From: Skermanella mucosa
Lineage (GTDB): Bacteria > Pseudomonadota > Alphaproteobacteria > Azospirillales > Azospirillaceae
Length of the DNA stretch: 64,000 bases
NCBI RefSeq assembly: GCF_016765655.2
Contig: NZ_CP086106.1
Location: 6,098,501 to 6,162,500 of the forward strand
Direction of reading: 5' to 3'
The notes under the pieces are model-generated. The model saw only the letters and a list, made by a program, of their open reading frames with translations. It ran no database searches and had not been told where the DNA came from. The translations under genes were made by a program, and so were the position numbers. Shown here piece after piece: positions 16,672 through 28,528 of the stretch (the first letter of the stretch is position 1; each line of letters begins with the position of its first letter).

Positions 16672-17153
16672 GGGCGCACCTTCGGACCAGCCTCGCCGCC
16701 CTCCTCCTGTCCCTTTCCCTGGCCCTGCCCGCCCTGGCGGTCCAGCCCGACGAGGTCCTGAAGGACCCGGCGATGGAGGCCCGGGCGCGCGAGATCAGCA
16801 AGGAACTGCGCTGCCTGGTCTGCCAGAACCAGTCGATCGACGACAGCAACGCGCCGCTCGCCCGCGACCTGCGGGTGCTGGTCCGCCAGCGTCTGGTGGC
16901 GGGCGACGACAATTCCGGAGTCCTGGAATACGTCACCGCGCGCTACGGCGACTACGTGCTGCTCCGCCCGCCCTTCAAGGCCAGCACCTATGTGCTGTGG
17001 ATCGGCCCGGCGGTCGTGCTGCTGCTGGGAGGGATCGGTGCGGCGCTGTTCCTGCGCGGCCGCCAGCGCGCCGTGGCCGGCGGCGAGACCGCCGCCCCGC
17101 TGACACCCGAGGAACGCCAGCGGCTGGACCGGCTGCTGCGCGAGGATACCTGA
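16668..17153 (+). CDS. ccmH: Cytochrome c maturation protein CcmH
   Basis: A 161-residue protein with a signal peptide and the canonical motif RCLVCQNQSIDDSNAPLARD, whose two cysteines (LRCLVC) reduce apocytochrome. A C-terminal membrane helix follows (about residues 105-127). This corresponds to the short CcmH/CycL; the TPR part is a separate gene, ccmI, immediately downstream. ATGA overlap with ccmG. Confidence 0.95.
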   Translation: MRAHLRTSLAALLLSLSLALPALAVQPDEVLKDPAMEARAREISKELRCLVCQNQSIDDSNAPLARDLRVLVRQRLVAGDDNSGVLEYVTARYGDYVLLRPPFKASTYVLWIGPAVVLLLGGIGAALFLRGRQRAVAGGETAAPLTPEERQRLDRLLREDT

Positions 17154-17157
17154 TACC

Positions 17158-18579
17158 ATGCTGTTCTGGATCGTCGCCGCCCTGATGACGGCGGCCGTGA
17201 CCGCCCTGGTCCTCACCCCGCTGCTGCGCGCCCGGCAGTCGGCCGCCGGCCGCGCGCCCTACGACATGGAAGTCTACCGCGATCAGCTGGCGGAACTGGA
17301 CCGGGACCTTTCCCGCGGCGTCATCGACGAGCGGCAGGCCCAGGCCGCCCGCACCGAGATCGGCCGCCGCATGCTGGCCGTCGCGGACGAGGGCGAGCGC
17401 GAAGCCGCCTCCGGCGCCGCGCCATCCGGCCGGGGCAGCCGCGCGATGGCGCTGGCGCTGTGCGCCCTGATCCCGCTGGGGGCGCTGGCCGTCTATATCC
17501 CGACCGGCCATCCCGACCTGCCGGCCCAGCCCTTCGCTTCCCGTGAAGCCCCGCCGAACGGCGGCCCGCCGGGCGAGGTGATGCAGGCCATCGCCAAGCT
17601 GGAGCAGCACCTGAAGGACGAGCCCGGCGACCTCCAGGGCTGGCTGCTGATCGCCCAGACCTATACCCGCATGGGCCGGTTCGAGGACAGCGCCGAGGCC
17701 TACCGGAACGCCGTCGGCGTCAGCCAGGGCAAGGACACCGGCATCCTGTCCTCCTACGCGGAAGCCATGACCGCGGCCAACCAGGGCGTGGTGCCCGAGG
17801 AGGCGGTCCGCACCTTCGACGCCGTGCTCCAGGCCGACCCGAAGGACGCCCGCGCCCGCTACTATCTGGCGCTCGCCCGCGCCCAGGCCGGCGACCTGCG
17901 CGGCGCGCTCGACCGCTGGGTCGCCCTGGCGGCGGAGAGCCCGGCCGACGCGCCTTGGCTCGCCACGGTGCGCCAGCGAATCACCGATACCGCCGGCCAG
18001 CTCGGCGTCGATGTCGCCACGGTGATGCCCCAGCCGCTGCCGCCCTCCCAGGCCCAGGCGGCGCCCGCCCCCCGGACCGCCCCCGGCCCGACGCGCGAGC
18101 AGATGGCCGACGCCGCGGACATGGCTCCTGAACAGCGCGACGCCATGATCCGGAGCATGGTGGACGGCCTCGCCAAGCGCCTGCAGGACAACCCTAACGA
18201 CGCCGACGGCTGGCTCCGCCTGGGCCGCGCCTACAGGGTGCTGGGCGAGCGGGACAAGGCGACCGAGGCCCTGGCGTCCGGGGTAAAGGCCGCGCCGGGC
18301 CGGGTCGACCTGCTGACCGCCTATGCCGACGCCCTGATCGCCTCGGGCGGCGACCAGGACACCCCGCCCGCCCCCGCCGTGGCGGTGCTGCGCGACGTGC
18401 TGAAGATCCAGCCCGACAACCCGCAGGCGCTCTATTTCGTCGGCCTGGACGCCGCCCGCGCCGCCAACACCGCCGAGGCCTCCCAGCTCTGGGGCCGGCT
18501 GCTGACCCAGCTCCGGCCCGGCTCGCCGGAGCATGCCGAGGTCCAATCGCTCCTTGAGCGCCTGAAGCAGGGCGGCTGA
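17158..18579 (+). CDS. ccmI: Cytochrome c maturation TPR protein CcmI
   Basis: A 473-residue protein. Two N-terminal helices (about 1-22 and 95-113) flank a cytoplasmic loop containing VYRDQLAELDRDLSRGVI, the CcmI/CycH signature. The periplasmic remainder carries TPR repeats such as GWLLIAQTYTRMGRFEDSAEAY and GWLRLGRAYRVLGERDKATE. CcmI captures apocytochrome C-termini and presents them to CcmFH. It is the last gene of the ccm block and starts four bases after ccmH. Confidence 0.93.
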   Translation: MLFWIVAALMTAAVTALVLTPLLRARQSAAGRAPYDMEVYRDQLAELDRDLSRGVIDERQAQAARTEIGRRMLAVADEGEREAASGAAPSGRGSRAMALALCALIPLGALAVYIPTGHPDLPAQPFASREAPPNGGPPGEVMQAIAKLEQHLKDEPGDLQGWLLIAQTYTRMGRFEDSAEAYRNAVGVSQGKDTGILSSYAEAMTAANQGVVPEEAVRTFDAVLQADPKDARARYYLALARAQAGDLRGALDRWVALAAESPADAPWLATVRQRITDTAGQLGVDVATVMPQPLPPSQAQAAPAPRTAPGPTREQMADAADMAPEQRDAMIRSMVDGLAKRLQDNPNDADGWLRLGRAYRVLGERDKATEALASGVKAAPGRVDLLTAYADALIASGGDQDTPPAPAVAVLRDVLKIQPDNPQALYFVGLDAARAANTAEASQLWGRLLTQLRPGSPEHAEVQSLLERLKQGG

Positions 18580-18738
18580 GCCGCCTCGTGATCGTTCCCG
18601 ACCTGCGATTCTCAAGAAGAAGCGGACCGGCGGCGCGGCTTCGCCTCAAATTGGAGTGATTTGGAAAATCGGATTTGCGCCGCAGCGGCTGCCCGGATAG
18701 CCTGTTGCGGTCATATCGGTAGCAGTCAGATCGGAAGC

Positions 18739-19548
18739 ATGGGCCTGTCACAGCCGCCGCCAGCCAACCAGATCCCCAGCCCCGATCCCGGGGCGGCCAT
18801 CGTCGTCGAAGATCTCCACAAGCGGTTCGGGCAGCTCGAGGTGCTGAAGGGCGTCTCGCTGGTCGCCCACGAAGGCGACGTGATCTCCATGATCGGGTCG
18901 AGCGGCTCCGGCAAGAGCACCTTCCTGCGCTGCATCAACCTGCTGGAGACGCCCGACGAGGGCCGCGTCTGGGTCAACGGCGAGCTGATCCGCATGAAGC
19001 AGGGCCGCCACCATGCGGTGCCGGCCGACCCCCGCCAGGTCGACCGCATCCGGTCCCGGCTCGGCATGGTGTTCCAGGGCTTCAACCTGTGGAGCCACAT
19101 GACCGTGCTCCAGAACGTGATCGAGGCGCCGGTCCATGTCCTGGGCGTCCCGAAGGCCGAGGCGATCGCCCGGGCCGAGGCGCTGCTCGAGAAGGTCGGG
19201 CTGGAAGCAAAGTCCAAAGCCTATCCCAGCCATCTCTCCGGCGGGCAGCAGCAGCGCGTCGCCATCGCCCGGGCATTGGCCATGCAGCCCAAGGTGATGC
19301 TGTTCGACGAGCCGACCTCGGCCCTGGACCCCGAGCTGGTCGGCGAGGTGCTGCGCGTGATGCGCCAGCTCGCCGACGAGGGCATGACCATGATCGTCGT
19401 GACGCACGAGATGGGCTTCGCCCGCGAGGTGTCGAGCGAGGTCATCTTCCTGCACCAGGGCCGCATCGAGGAACGGGGACCGCCCGGCCAGGTGCTGGTC
19501 GATCCCCAGTCCGAGCGCTGCCGCCAGTTCCTGGCGCGCAATCTCTGA
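18739..19548 (+). CDS. Polar amino-acid ABC transporter ATP-binding protein (HisP/OccP-like)
   Basis: A 269-residue ATPase with Walker A GSSGSGKS, signature [15 protein letters not shown], Walker [15 protein letters not shown] and the H-loop [11 protein letters not shown]. The insertion [19 protein letters not shown] is typical of the HisP/OccP branch for basic amino acids or opines. I use the ATG at 18739 (MGLSQPPP), which has GGAAG just upstream, rather than an earlier in-frame TTG. It heads a four-gene importer operon. Confidence 0.9.
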   Translation: MGLSQPPPANQIPSPDPGAAIVVEDLHKRFGQLEVLKGVSLVAHEGDVISMIGSSGSGKSTFLRCINLLETPDEGRVWVNGELIRMKQGRHHAVPADPRQVDRIRSRLGMVFQGFNLWSHMTVLQNVIEAPVHVLGVPKAEAIARAEALLEKVGLEAKSKAYPSHLSGGQQQRVAIARALAMQPKVMLFDEPTSALDPELVGEVLRVMRQLADEGMTMIVVTHEMGFAREVSSEVIFLHQGRIEERGPPGQVLVDPQSERCRQFLARNL

Positions 19549-19640
19549 TCGATGAAAAAGACCGCCGACAAAAAATACCGCCAACTAGAAAATACCAACG
19601 GAACAGCGACGACAAGTCGATGAACAGGAGAGACCGTATC

Positions 19641-20486
19641 TTGAAGAAGACCCTCGCAGCCATCGCAACCGGCATGATCCTGATCGCCGCCGCCGGCGTC
19701 CCGCAGGCCCAGGCGCAGACCAAGGTGCGGATCGCCACCGAAGGCGCCTACCTCCCCTGGAACGGCATGGACGCCTCGGGCAAGCTGATCGGGTTCGAGA
19801 TCGACCTGGCGGCCGAGCTGTGCAAGCGGATCGGCGCCACCTGCGAAGTGATGGCCCAGGACTGGGACGGCATCATCCCCGGGCTCCAGTCGCGGAAATA
19901 CGACGTGATCATGGCCGGCATGTCGATCACCGACGAGCGCAAGCAGGTGATCTCGTTCGCCGGCCCCTACGCCACCGAGCCGACCGTCTTCGCCGCCATG
20001 AAGGGCAGCCCGCTGCTCGACCAGAACCTGCCGACCACGGCCGTGGACATGGCCGAGATCAGCCCGGACGAGCAGAAGCTGATAGACCAGACCGCGGCCG
20101 TCGTCGACGGCAAGACCGTCGGGGTCCAGGTCTCCACGATCCAGCAGAACATGCTGGAACAGCTGATGCCCGGAGTCGAGGTCCGGACCTACGACAAGGT
20201 GGACAATCTCGGCCTCGACCTGGTGTCCGGCCGGATCGACGCCATCGTCGCCGACCGCTCAGCGATCGAGGGCCTGATCAAGGCCGGCGACCAGAACAAG
20301 GACATCACCAAGTTCGGCCCCGCCTTCTCGCGCGGCGTCCTGGGCGAGGGCGTCGGCGCCGGCGTGCGCAAGGCCGACACCGAGCTCCAGGCCAAGCTGG
20401 ACAAGGCGATCAAGGAGGCGACCGCCGACGGCACCATCACCAGGCTGACGACGGAGTGGTTCGGCTACGACACTTCGATCAAGTAA
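19641..20486 (+). CDS. Polar amino-acid ABC transporter substrate-binding protein
   Basis: A periplasmic binding protein of family 3 (281 residues). A classic signal peptide begins MKKTLAAIATGMILIAAAG and ends PQAQA. The ligand domain shows GFEIDLAAELCKRIGATCE and the hinge-side motif DVIMAGMSITDERKQ. The TTG at 19641 has AGGAGA about 9 bases upstream and gives a perfect signal peptide; an ATG at 19620 adds seven residues but has no Shine-Dalgarno. The similarity pattern suggests basic amino acids or opine-like ligands, but the substrate cannot be fixed from sequence. Confidence 0.9.
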   Translation: MKKTLAAIATGMILIAAAGVPQAQAQTKVRIATEGAYLPWNGMDASGKLIGFEIDLAAELCKRIGATCEVMAQDWDGIIPGLQSRKYDVIMAGMSITDERKQVISFAGPYATEPTVFAAMKGSPLLDQNLPTTAVDMAEISPDEQKLIDQTAAVVDGKTVGVQVSTIQQNMLEQLMPGVEVRTYDKVDNLGLDLVSGRIDAIVADRSAIEGLIKAGDQNKDITKFGPAFSRGVLGEGVGAGVRKADTELQAKLDKAIKEATADGTITRLTTEWFGYDTSIK

Positions 20487-20521
20487 GGGCCCGGGGGTGA
20501 CCGGAAGCCGGATCCCGCGCC

Positions 20522-21226
20522 ATGCTTGACCTGCTCGCCTGGGGCGACACCGGCTGGGGCGACGAGCTGGTCCGCGGCACGCTGATGACGCTGGCGGTGG
20601 CGCTGTGCTCGTTCGCGCTGGGCCAGGTGTTCGGCGCGCTGGGCGCCACCGCCAAGCTGAACGGCGGCATCGTCGCCCGCGGCATCGCCGAGGTCTACAC
20701 TACGGTGGTGCGCGGCGTGCCCGAGCTGCTGGTCATATACCTGCTGTTCTTCGGCACCGGCAACGCGATCATGGCCGTCGCCGCGGTGTTCGGCTACACC
20801 GACTATATCGAGGTCAACGCCTTCACCATCGGCGTGCTGTCGGTCGGGCTGATCTCCGGCGCCTATTCGACGGAGGTGATCCGGGGCGCCATCCAGGCGG
20901 TGCCGTTCGGCCAGATCGAGGCCGGGCGCGCCGTGGGGATGCGCAGGAGCCAGATCTTCTTCCGCATCCTGCTGCCCCAGACCTTGCGCTACGCCCTGCC
21001 CGGCCTCGGCAATGTCTGGCAGCTCACCCTGAAGGACACGGCGCTGATCTCGGTCACGGCCCTGGCGGAGCTGATGCGCTCCGCCCAGGTCGCGGCCGGC
21101 GTCACCCGCGACCCGTTCCTGTTCTACACGGTCGCGGCGGCGCTGTACCTGGTTCTGACCTCGCTCTCGACCGTCGCGTTCGACCGGGCCGAGCGCTATT
21201 CCAACCGCGGCGTAAGGCGGGCCTGA
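20522..21226 (+). CDS. Polar amino-acid ABC transporter permease (HisQ-like)
   Basis: A 234-residue inner-membrane permease with about five helices. The HisQ/GlnP-type signature region YTTVVRGVPELLVIYLLFFG is present, as is the EAA loop PFGQIEAGRAVGMRRSQIFF that docks on the ATPase. It follows the binding-protein gene by 35 bases and is followed four bases later by the second permease, so both half-permeases are encoded. Confidence 0.92.
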   Translation: MLDLLAWGDTGWGDELVRGTLMTLAVALCSFALGQVFGALGATAKLNGGIVARGIAEVYTTVVRGVPELLVIYLLFFGTGNAIMAVAAVFGYTDYIEVNAFTIGVLSVGLISGAYSTEVIRGAIQAVPFGQIEAGRAVGMRRSQIFFRILLPQTLRYALPGLGNVWQLTLKDTALISVTALAELMRSAQVAAGVTRDPFLFYTVAAALYLVLTSLSTVAFDRAERYSNRGVRRA

Positions 21227-21230
21227 GACC

Positions 21231-21920
21231 ATGAACCTGTCGGTGATGTGGAGTGCCGTGCCGACGCTGCTGGCCGGCGTTCCGGTGACGCTCCAGCTGG
21301 TCGGTCTGGCGCTTCTGTTCGGCTTCGTGCTGGCTTCGGGCGTCGCCTGGATGCGGCTGTCGGCCAACCGCGTCCTGTCCGCGATCGCCGGGACCTATGT
21401 GTTCGTCTTCCGGGGCACGCCGCTGCTGGTCCAGATCTTCCTGATCTATTACGGGCTTGGCCAGTTCCAGGCGGTCCGCGCCAGCATCTTCTGGGAGATC
21501 CTGCGCGAGCCCTACTGGTGCGGCATCCTGGCGCTGACGCTCAACACGGCGGCCTATACCAGCGAGATGATCCGCGGCGGCATCCAGTCCGTGCCCCACG
21601 GCCAGATCGAGGCGGCGCGGGCCTGCGGCTTCTCCCGCTTCCTGGTGTTCCGCCGGGTCGTGGCGCCGATCGCGGTCCGCCAAGCGCTGCCCGCCTACGG
21701 CAACGAGGTCATCCTGATGGTCAAGGCCAGCTCGCTCGCCAGCACCATCACCCTGCTGGAGATCACCGGCATCGCGCGCCGGATCATCTCCCAGACCTTC
21801 GCGGTGTTCGAGGTCTTCATCGTGGCGGGCGCGATCTACCTGCTGATCAACTTCCTGATCACCCGCCTGATCCGCTATGCCGAATGGCGGGTCACCCCGC
21901 ACCTGCGCCGGCCGGCATAG
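21231..21920 (+). CDS. Polar amino-acid ABC transporter permease (HisM-like)
   Basis: A 229-residue permease paired with the previous gene. It has FVFRGTPLLVQIFLIYYGLG and the EAA loop PHGQIEAARACGFSRFLVFR, both diagnostic of the HisMQ family. Together with the ATPase and the binding protein it completes the importer. It is the last gene of the operon and ends facing a small minus-strand ORF. Confidence 0.92.
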   Translation: MNLSVMWSAVPTLLAGVPVTLQLVGLALLFGFVLASGVAWMRLSANRVLSAIAGTYVFVFRGTPLLVQIFLIYYGLGQFQAVRASIFWEILREPYWCGILALTLNTAAYTSEMIRGGIQSVPHGQIEAARACGFSRFLVFRRVVAPIAVRQALPAYGNEVILMVKASSLASTITLLEITGIARRIISQTFAVFEVFIVAGAIYLLINFLITRLIRYAEWRVTPHLRRPA

Positions 21921-21939
21921 CGGGCGGCATCCGTTCCGG

Positions 21940-22110
21940 TCAGTCCAATTCGCGCTCGGCCGGATCGTCCTCGGCGTCGCCTGCCAAGCCCGATGAGATC
22001 CGGCCCGGCGAAATCCGGCCCTTGCCCCCGGCCGCGGTTCCCTCGTTCTCGTCGAGCGCCGCGTCGATGCCCATGAAATCCTCGAGGTCGTGGTAGCTCA
22101 GCATTTTCAT
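21940..22110 (-). CDS. Small acidic protein of unknown function (56 aa)
   Basis: A 56-residue frame MKMLSYHDLEDFMGIDAAL that continues to an acidic end EDDPAERELD. A GGAG Shine-Dalgarno lies 5 bases before the ATG, and the codon usage fits the genome. I do not recognise the family. It lies convergent to the amino-acid permease and downstream of the MFS gene on the same strand, 121 bases away. A GATAAT sequence (22135-22140 on the minus strand) could serve as its -10. Confidence 0.5.
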   Translation of the reverse strand: MKMLSYHDLEDFMGIDAALDENEGTAAGGKGRISPGRISSGLAGDAEDDPAERELD

Positions 22111-22231
22111 TCTCCGGTGCGCGATCCTGGGACATTATCGATCATGATGCGCGTCATAAATTAAAAATGTCATCGATCCCTGCCGGATGCGGCAATAGGC
22201 CGATCTTTCTTCCGGTCGGAACCCCGGCCGA

Positions 22232-23494
22232 TCAGACCCTTCGTTCCTCCCGCACCGCAAACAACAGCACCAGACCCAACGCGAGCAATAGCACGATGGT
22301 TGCCATTCCGGCCCGTTGACTTTCGAAGGATTCCGTGGCCCACGCGAGGAGAAGCGGCCCCACGAAGGAGACAGCCCTCCCGGATAGCGCGTACAGGCCG
22401 AACATCTCCGTTTCCATCCCCGGCGGCGACAGGCGGGCCATCATCGACCGCCCGGCCGCCTGCGCCGGCCCGACGAAGATCCCCAGCCCGAGCGCCAGCA
22501 CCCAGAAGGCCGTCTGCGATTCGGCGAACAGCAGCGGAATGCCGAATCCGATCAGACCCCCCAGGCACCAGGCTATGGTCCGCTTCGGCCCGATCCAGTC
22601 GTCGATCCAGGCGAAGCCGAAGGCCCCGGCGGCCGAGGTGACGTTCAGCGCGATGGCGAACATCACGATCTGGTCGAACCCCATGCCGAAGGTCCCTGCG
22701 GCATAGATGCCGCCGAACGCGAACAGCGTGTTCAGCCCGTCGCGATAGAGCGCGCTGGCGACCAGCCAGCGGGCGATGTTGGCATAGCGGCGGATCTGGC
22801 GCAGGGTGTCCACCAGCGTCGCCAAGCCTTCCCGCACCGCCGTCCCGAGCGGCACGCCGGTGGACGGCCGGTCCGGCGTCAGCAGGAACAGCGGCAGGGC
22901 GAAGACGCCGTACCACAGCGCCACCAGCAGGGCCGTCGCCCGGACGTTCGCCTGCTCCGCCGTCCCCAGAAGGCCGAACAGCGGCGTTTCCGCCTGCACC
23001 AGCCCGAACAGCGACAGCACCAAGCAGCCCAGCCCGCCGACATAGCCCAGGCCCCAGCCCCAGCCGGACACCCGGCCGGTATGGCCCGGCGGGGCCAGAG
23101 ACGGCAGCATGGCGTTGTAGAAGACGTTGGCCAGTTCGAAAGTGACGCCGGTCAAGGCCACCAGCACCAGCGCCGGCACGACGGAGGACGGCTCCGGCGT
23201 GACGAACCACATCAGCGCCGTCCCCGCGACGGTCAGGGCCGTGAACAGGGCCAGCCAGGGCTTGCGCCGCCCGCCCCGGTCTGCGATGGCGCCCAGCACC
23301 GGGCTCAGCACGGCGACCGCCAGCCCGGAGACGGCGACCGCCCTGCCCCATTGGGCGGTGCCCGCCACCTCCGATTCCGCCACCGCGCGGGTGAAGTACA
23401 CGCTGAAGATGAAGGTGCCGATGACCGTATTGTAGGCCGACATGGCCCAGTCATAGAGGCACCAGGAGAAGATCCCGCCCCGCCGTCCCACCAA
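22232..23494 (-). CDS. MFS transporter, UMF1 (Atg22-like) family
   Basis: A 420-residue protein with about 12 helices. The N-terminus IFSWCLYDWAMSAYNTVIGT is the hallmark of the UMF1/Atg22-like branch, and the loop GAIADRGGRRKPWLALFT is its MFS motif. Substrates are unknown in bacteria; the vacuolar Atg22 relative exports amino acids. The first possible start is TTG (23494), with an alternative GTG one codon later; GGGAG lies upstream of both. It is downstream of the HerA-like ATPase gene on the same strand. Confidence 0.88.
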   Translation of the reverse strand: MVGRRGGIFSWCLYDWAMSAYNTVIGTFIFSVYFTRAVAESEVAGTAQWGRAVAVSGLAVAVLSPVLGAIADRGGRRKPWLALFTALTVAGTALMWFVTPEPSSVVPALVLVALTGVTFELANVFYNAMLPSLAPPGHTGRVSGWGWGLGYVGGLGCLVLSLFGLVQAETPLFGLLGTAEQANVRATALLVALWYGVFALPLFLLTPDRPSTGVPLGTAVREGLATLVDTLRQIRRYANIARWLVASALYRDGLNTLFAFGGIYAAGTFGMGFDQIVMFAIALNVTSAAGAFGFAWIDDWIGPKRTIAWCLGGLIGFGIPLLFAESQTAFWVLALGLGIFVGPAQAAGRSMMARLSPPGMETEMFGLYALSGRAVSFVGPLLLAWATESFESQRAGMATIVLLLALGLVLLFAVREERRV

Positions 23495-23552
23495 GATCCG
23501 CTCCCGTCCCGCCGGTCGAAGCGCCCCGGCTCCGGAAACAGGCTCCGGCCGG

Positions 23553-25007
23553 TCAGCGCTTCATGATGGCGCCCAGGATACCCCGCGCGATCTGCCGGCC
23601 CAACTGCGTTCCGAGGCTGCGCAGCGCGCTGTTGACCATCGCCTCCCCCGGGGACTGGCGCGGCGCGGCGGCGCGCGGCTGGCGTCCCGCGGGCTTCTGG
23701 GCTTTCGCGGGCTCGATCGCCGGCTTTTCCGCCCTTTCGCGCAGGTGCTCGTAGGCGGAATGGCGGTCGATCGGGTGGTCGTAGCGGCCCTTGACCGGGC
23801 TGCGGGCCAGCAGGTCGGCCCGCTCGGCGGCGCCGATCGGCCCCAGGCGGCAGCCGGGCGGCGCCATCATCACCCGGTCGACCACCGACGGGACGCCCTT
23901 GGCCTCCAGCAGCGAGACCAGCGCCTCGCCGACCGCCAGTTCCTGGATCGCCGTCGCGGCGCTGAATTTCGGGTTGGCCCGGAAGGTCTCGGCGGCGGCG
24001 CGCACCGCCCGCTGGTCGCGCGGGGTGAAGGCGCGCAGCGCGTGTTGGACCCGGTTGCCGAGCTGTCCCAGCACGTCCTCCGGGATGTCGAGCGGGTTCT
24101 GGGTGATGAAATAGACGCCCACCCCCTTGGAGCGGATCAGGCGGACCACCTGCTCGACCTTGTCCACCAGGGCCTTGGGCGCGTCGTCGAACAGCAGATG
24201 CGCCTCGTCGAAGAAGAACACCAGCTTGGGCTTGGGCAGGTCGCCGGCCTCGGGCAGTTCCTCGAACAGCTCCGACAGCAGCCACAGCAGGAAGGTCGCG
24301 TAGAGGCGGGGCGAGCGCATCAGCTTGTCGGCGGCCAGCAGGTTGACGGTGCCGCGCCCGTCCGGCGCCACCCGCATCAGGTCGGCCAGTTCCAGCGCCG
24401 GCTCGCCGAAGAAGCTCTCGGCACCCTGCTGCTCCAGCACCAGCAACTGGCGCTGGATCGCGCCGACCGACGCCTTGCTGACGGTGCCGTAGCGCGGCGC
24501 AAACGTCGCGGCATTGTCGGCGACATGGGCCAGCATCGCCCGCAGGTCCTTCAGGTCGAGCAGCAGCAGGCCCTCGTCGTCGGCGACCTTGAAGGTGAGG
24601 TTGAGCACGCCTTCCTGGACGTCGTTCAGCTCCAGCAGGCGGGCCAGCAGCAGCGGCCCCATCTCGGAGACGGTCGCCCGGATCGGATGCCCCTGCTCGC
24701 CGAACAGGTCCCACAACACCGTCGGGCAGCCGTCCGACGCAGGGTCCGCGATGCCCAGGAGCGCCGCCCGCTCGGCAACCTTGGGATTGCCGCCGCCAGG
24801 CTGGCTGATACCGGCGAGGTCGCCCTTGACGTCGGCCAGGAAGACCGGCACGCCCGCCCGGGAGAACCCCTCCGCCAGCACCTGGAGCGACACCGTCTTG
24901 CCGGTCCCGGTCGCCCCGGCGATCAGCCCGTGCCGGTTCGCATACTTGAGCGGGAGGACTTGGCTTTCCTCCCCCTTGCCCACGAAGATGCCCTCGCCCC
25001 CAGCCAT
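23553..25007 (-). CDS. HerA-like ATPase (DUF853/YjgR family)
   Basis: A 484-residue P-loop ATPase of the FtsK-HerA superfamily with Walker A AGATGTGKTVSLQ near residue 33 and Walker B KLVFFFDEAHLLFDDAP. After the ATPase core a low-complexity linker rich in Ala/Pro/Arg precedes a short conserved tail (SALRSLGTQLGRQIARGIL), as in YjgR proteins. The biological role is undefined. The start ATG follows a GAGGAG Shine-Dalgarno. No NurA nuclease neighbour is present, which argues against the archaeal HerA-NurA pathway. Confidence 0.87.
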   Translation of the reverse strand: MAGGEGIFVGKGEESQVLPLKYANRHGLIAGATGTGKTVSLQVLAEGFSRAGVPVFLADVKGDLAGISQPGGGNPKVAERAALLGIADPASDGCPTVLWDLFGEQGHPIRATVSEMGPLLLARLLELNDVQEGVLNLTFKVADDEGLLLLDLKDLRAMLAHVADNAATFAPRYGTVSKASVGAIQRQLLVLEQQGAESFFGEPALELADLMRVAPDGRGTVNLLAADKLMRSPRLYATFLLWLLSELFEELPEAGDLPKPKLVFFFDEAHLLFDDAPKALVDKVEQVVRLIRSKGVGVYFITQNPLDIPEDVLGQLGNRVQHALRAFTPRDQRAVRAAAETFRANPKFSAATAIQELAVGEALVSLLEAKGVPSVVDRVMMAPPGCRLGPIGAAERADLLARSPVKGRYDHPIDRHSAYEHLRERAEKPAIEPAKAQKPAGRQPRAAAPRQSPGEAMVNSALRSLGTQLGRQIARGILGAIMKR

Positions 25008-25101
25008 GCGCCGCTCCTCTCCCCGGATGTCGCCCGTGATAGAATGCCAGGAATCCGGAGCGGATGCATATCATCATAGGCCTCCGCACCGCGGAGGGGA
25101 G

Positions 25102-25230
25102 GGATCACGGATGCACACGGGTAGGCACGGATAAACACGGATAGCGTTCGGAAAATCCTCGCCCCCAATCAAGCCGCGGCGCATGTCGGTTCCGTGTCCA
25201 TCCGTGCCTACCCGTGTGCATCCGTGATCC
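25102..25230. repeat. Long inverted repeat with perfect 31-bp arms
   Basis: The sequence 25102-25132 is the exact reverse complement of 25200-25230, separated by 67 bases; partial pairing (ACACGGA/TCCGTGT) continues inward. The arms contain CACGGATAAACACGGATA (25126-25143), a motif also seen in modified form at 45651-45670. A smaller perfect palindrome, CCTCCGC-ACC-GCGGAGG, lies just before it at 25081-25097. Transcripts from either side would form a very stable hairpin. No protein frame is supported across it. Confidence 0.85.
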
Positions 25231-25434
25231 ATCGACCTGCCCGGCCCCAAGGCCCCCGCCGCCAGCCGGCACCCTGGCCCTCGATACCGAGTCGTTGACT
25301 CCCCCTCCCTCCCCGGTGCTATTTTCCGGCCGACGCACGGGTGAAAAGCGCCCGGAGCGACCATATGCATTGATGCAAGGCCGCGTCGCCGCACCGGACG
25401 CGCCGACCGCAACGGGTTTTCCAGGGTTCAGCTT
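25231..25434 (+). promoter_or_regulatory. Upstream region of the miaB operon with a candidate promoter
   Basis: Together with the repeat before it, this forms a gene-free stretch of 427 bases. TTGACT (25295-25300) and an extended -10 TGCTATTTT (25317-25325) are 19 bases apart, slightly long for a sigma-70 spacer but compatible with an extended -10. The rest of the leader, about 110 bases, shows no terminator. Confidence 0.4.
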
Positions 25435-27895
<2,461 letters not shown>

Positions 27896-27899
<4 letters not shown>

Positions 27900-28528
27900 C
27901 GGCTCCCGTCCGACCGCCGCTCGACGTCTCGGTCAGCCTTGAGGCCGGCGACTGGGAGGAACTGGTCCCGGACGCGGAGGGGCGGGTCGAGGCGGCGGCC
28001 CGAGCCGCCTTCGCGGCGGCCGAGCATCCGGACGTCCTGCGCACCGCGGCGGCGGCGGAGATGAGCCTCGTGCTGGCCGACGACGACATGGTCCGGACCC
28101 TCAACCGGGACTACCGCGGCAAGGACAAGCCGACCAACGTCCTTTCGTTCGCATTACTCGACGATGCCGGGCTCGACGATGCCGGGGACGCGGATGATGA
28201 CTTGGCGGCGCATCCGGGAATGCCTATACTGATCGGAGACGTGATCCTTGCCTGTGAAACCGTGCGGCGCGAAGCAAGCGAGCAGGGAAAACCGGTCGAG
28301 GATCATCTGACGCACCTTGTAATTCATGGCGTGCTCCATCTTCTCGGTTATGATCACGAAACCGACCCTGACGCCGACCGCATGGAACGACTGGAAACCA
28401 GCATTCTCGCCGGCATGGGCATCGCCGATCCCTATGCCGGGCCGTCGCCGCATTCCGATCGATCGCCTGGCGATCAGCCGGGCCTGGACGACGGCGCGGA
28501 TGGCGTCTCCAAACCCCAAACCATATGA
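27896..28528 (+). CDS. ybeY: Endoribonuclease YbeY
   Basis: A 210-residue protein with the zinc-binding motif HGVLHLLGYDHETDPDADRM (three histidines) and the upstream NRDYRGKDKPTNVLSFAL region. YbeY is needed for 16S rRNA 3'-end processing and ribosome quality control. Compared with E. coli (155 residues) it has a longer N-terminus and a C-terminal extension of about 30 residues after the metal site. ATGA overlaps occur on both sides, with phoH and with the CorC gene. Confidence 0.95.
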
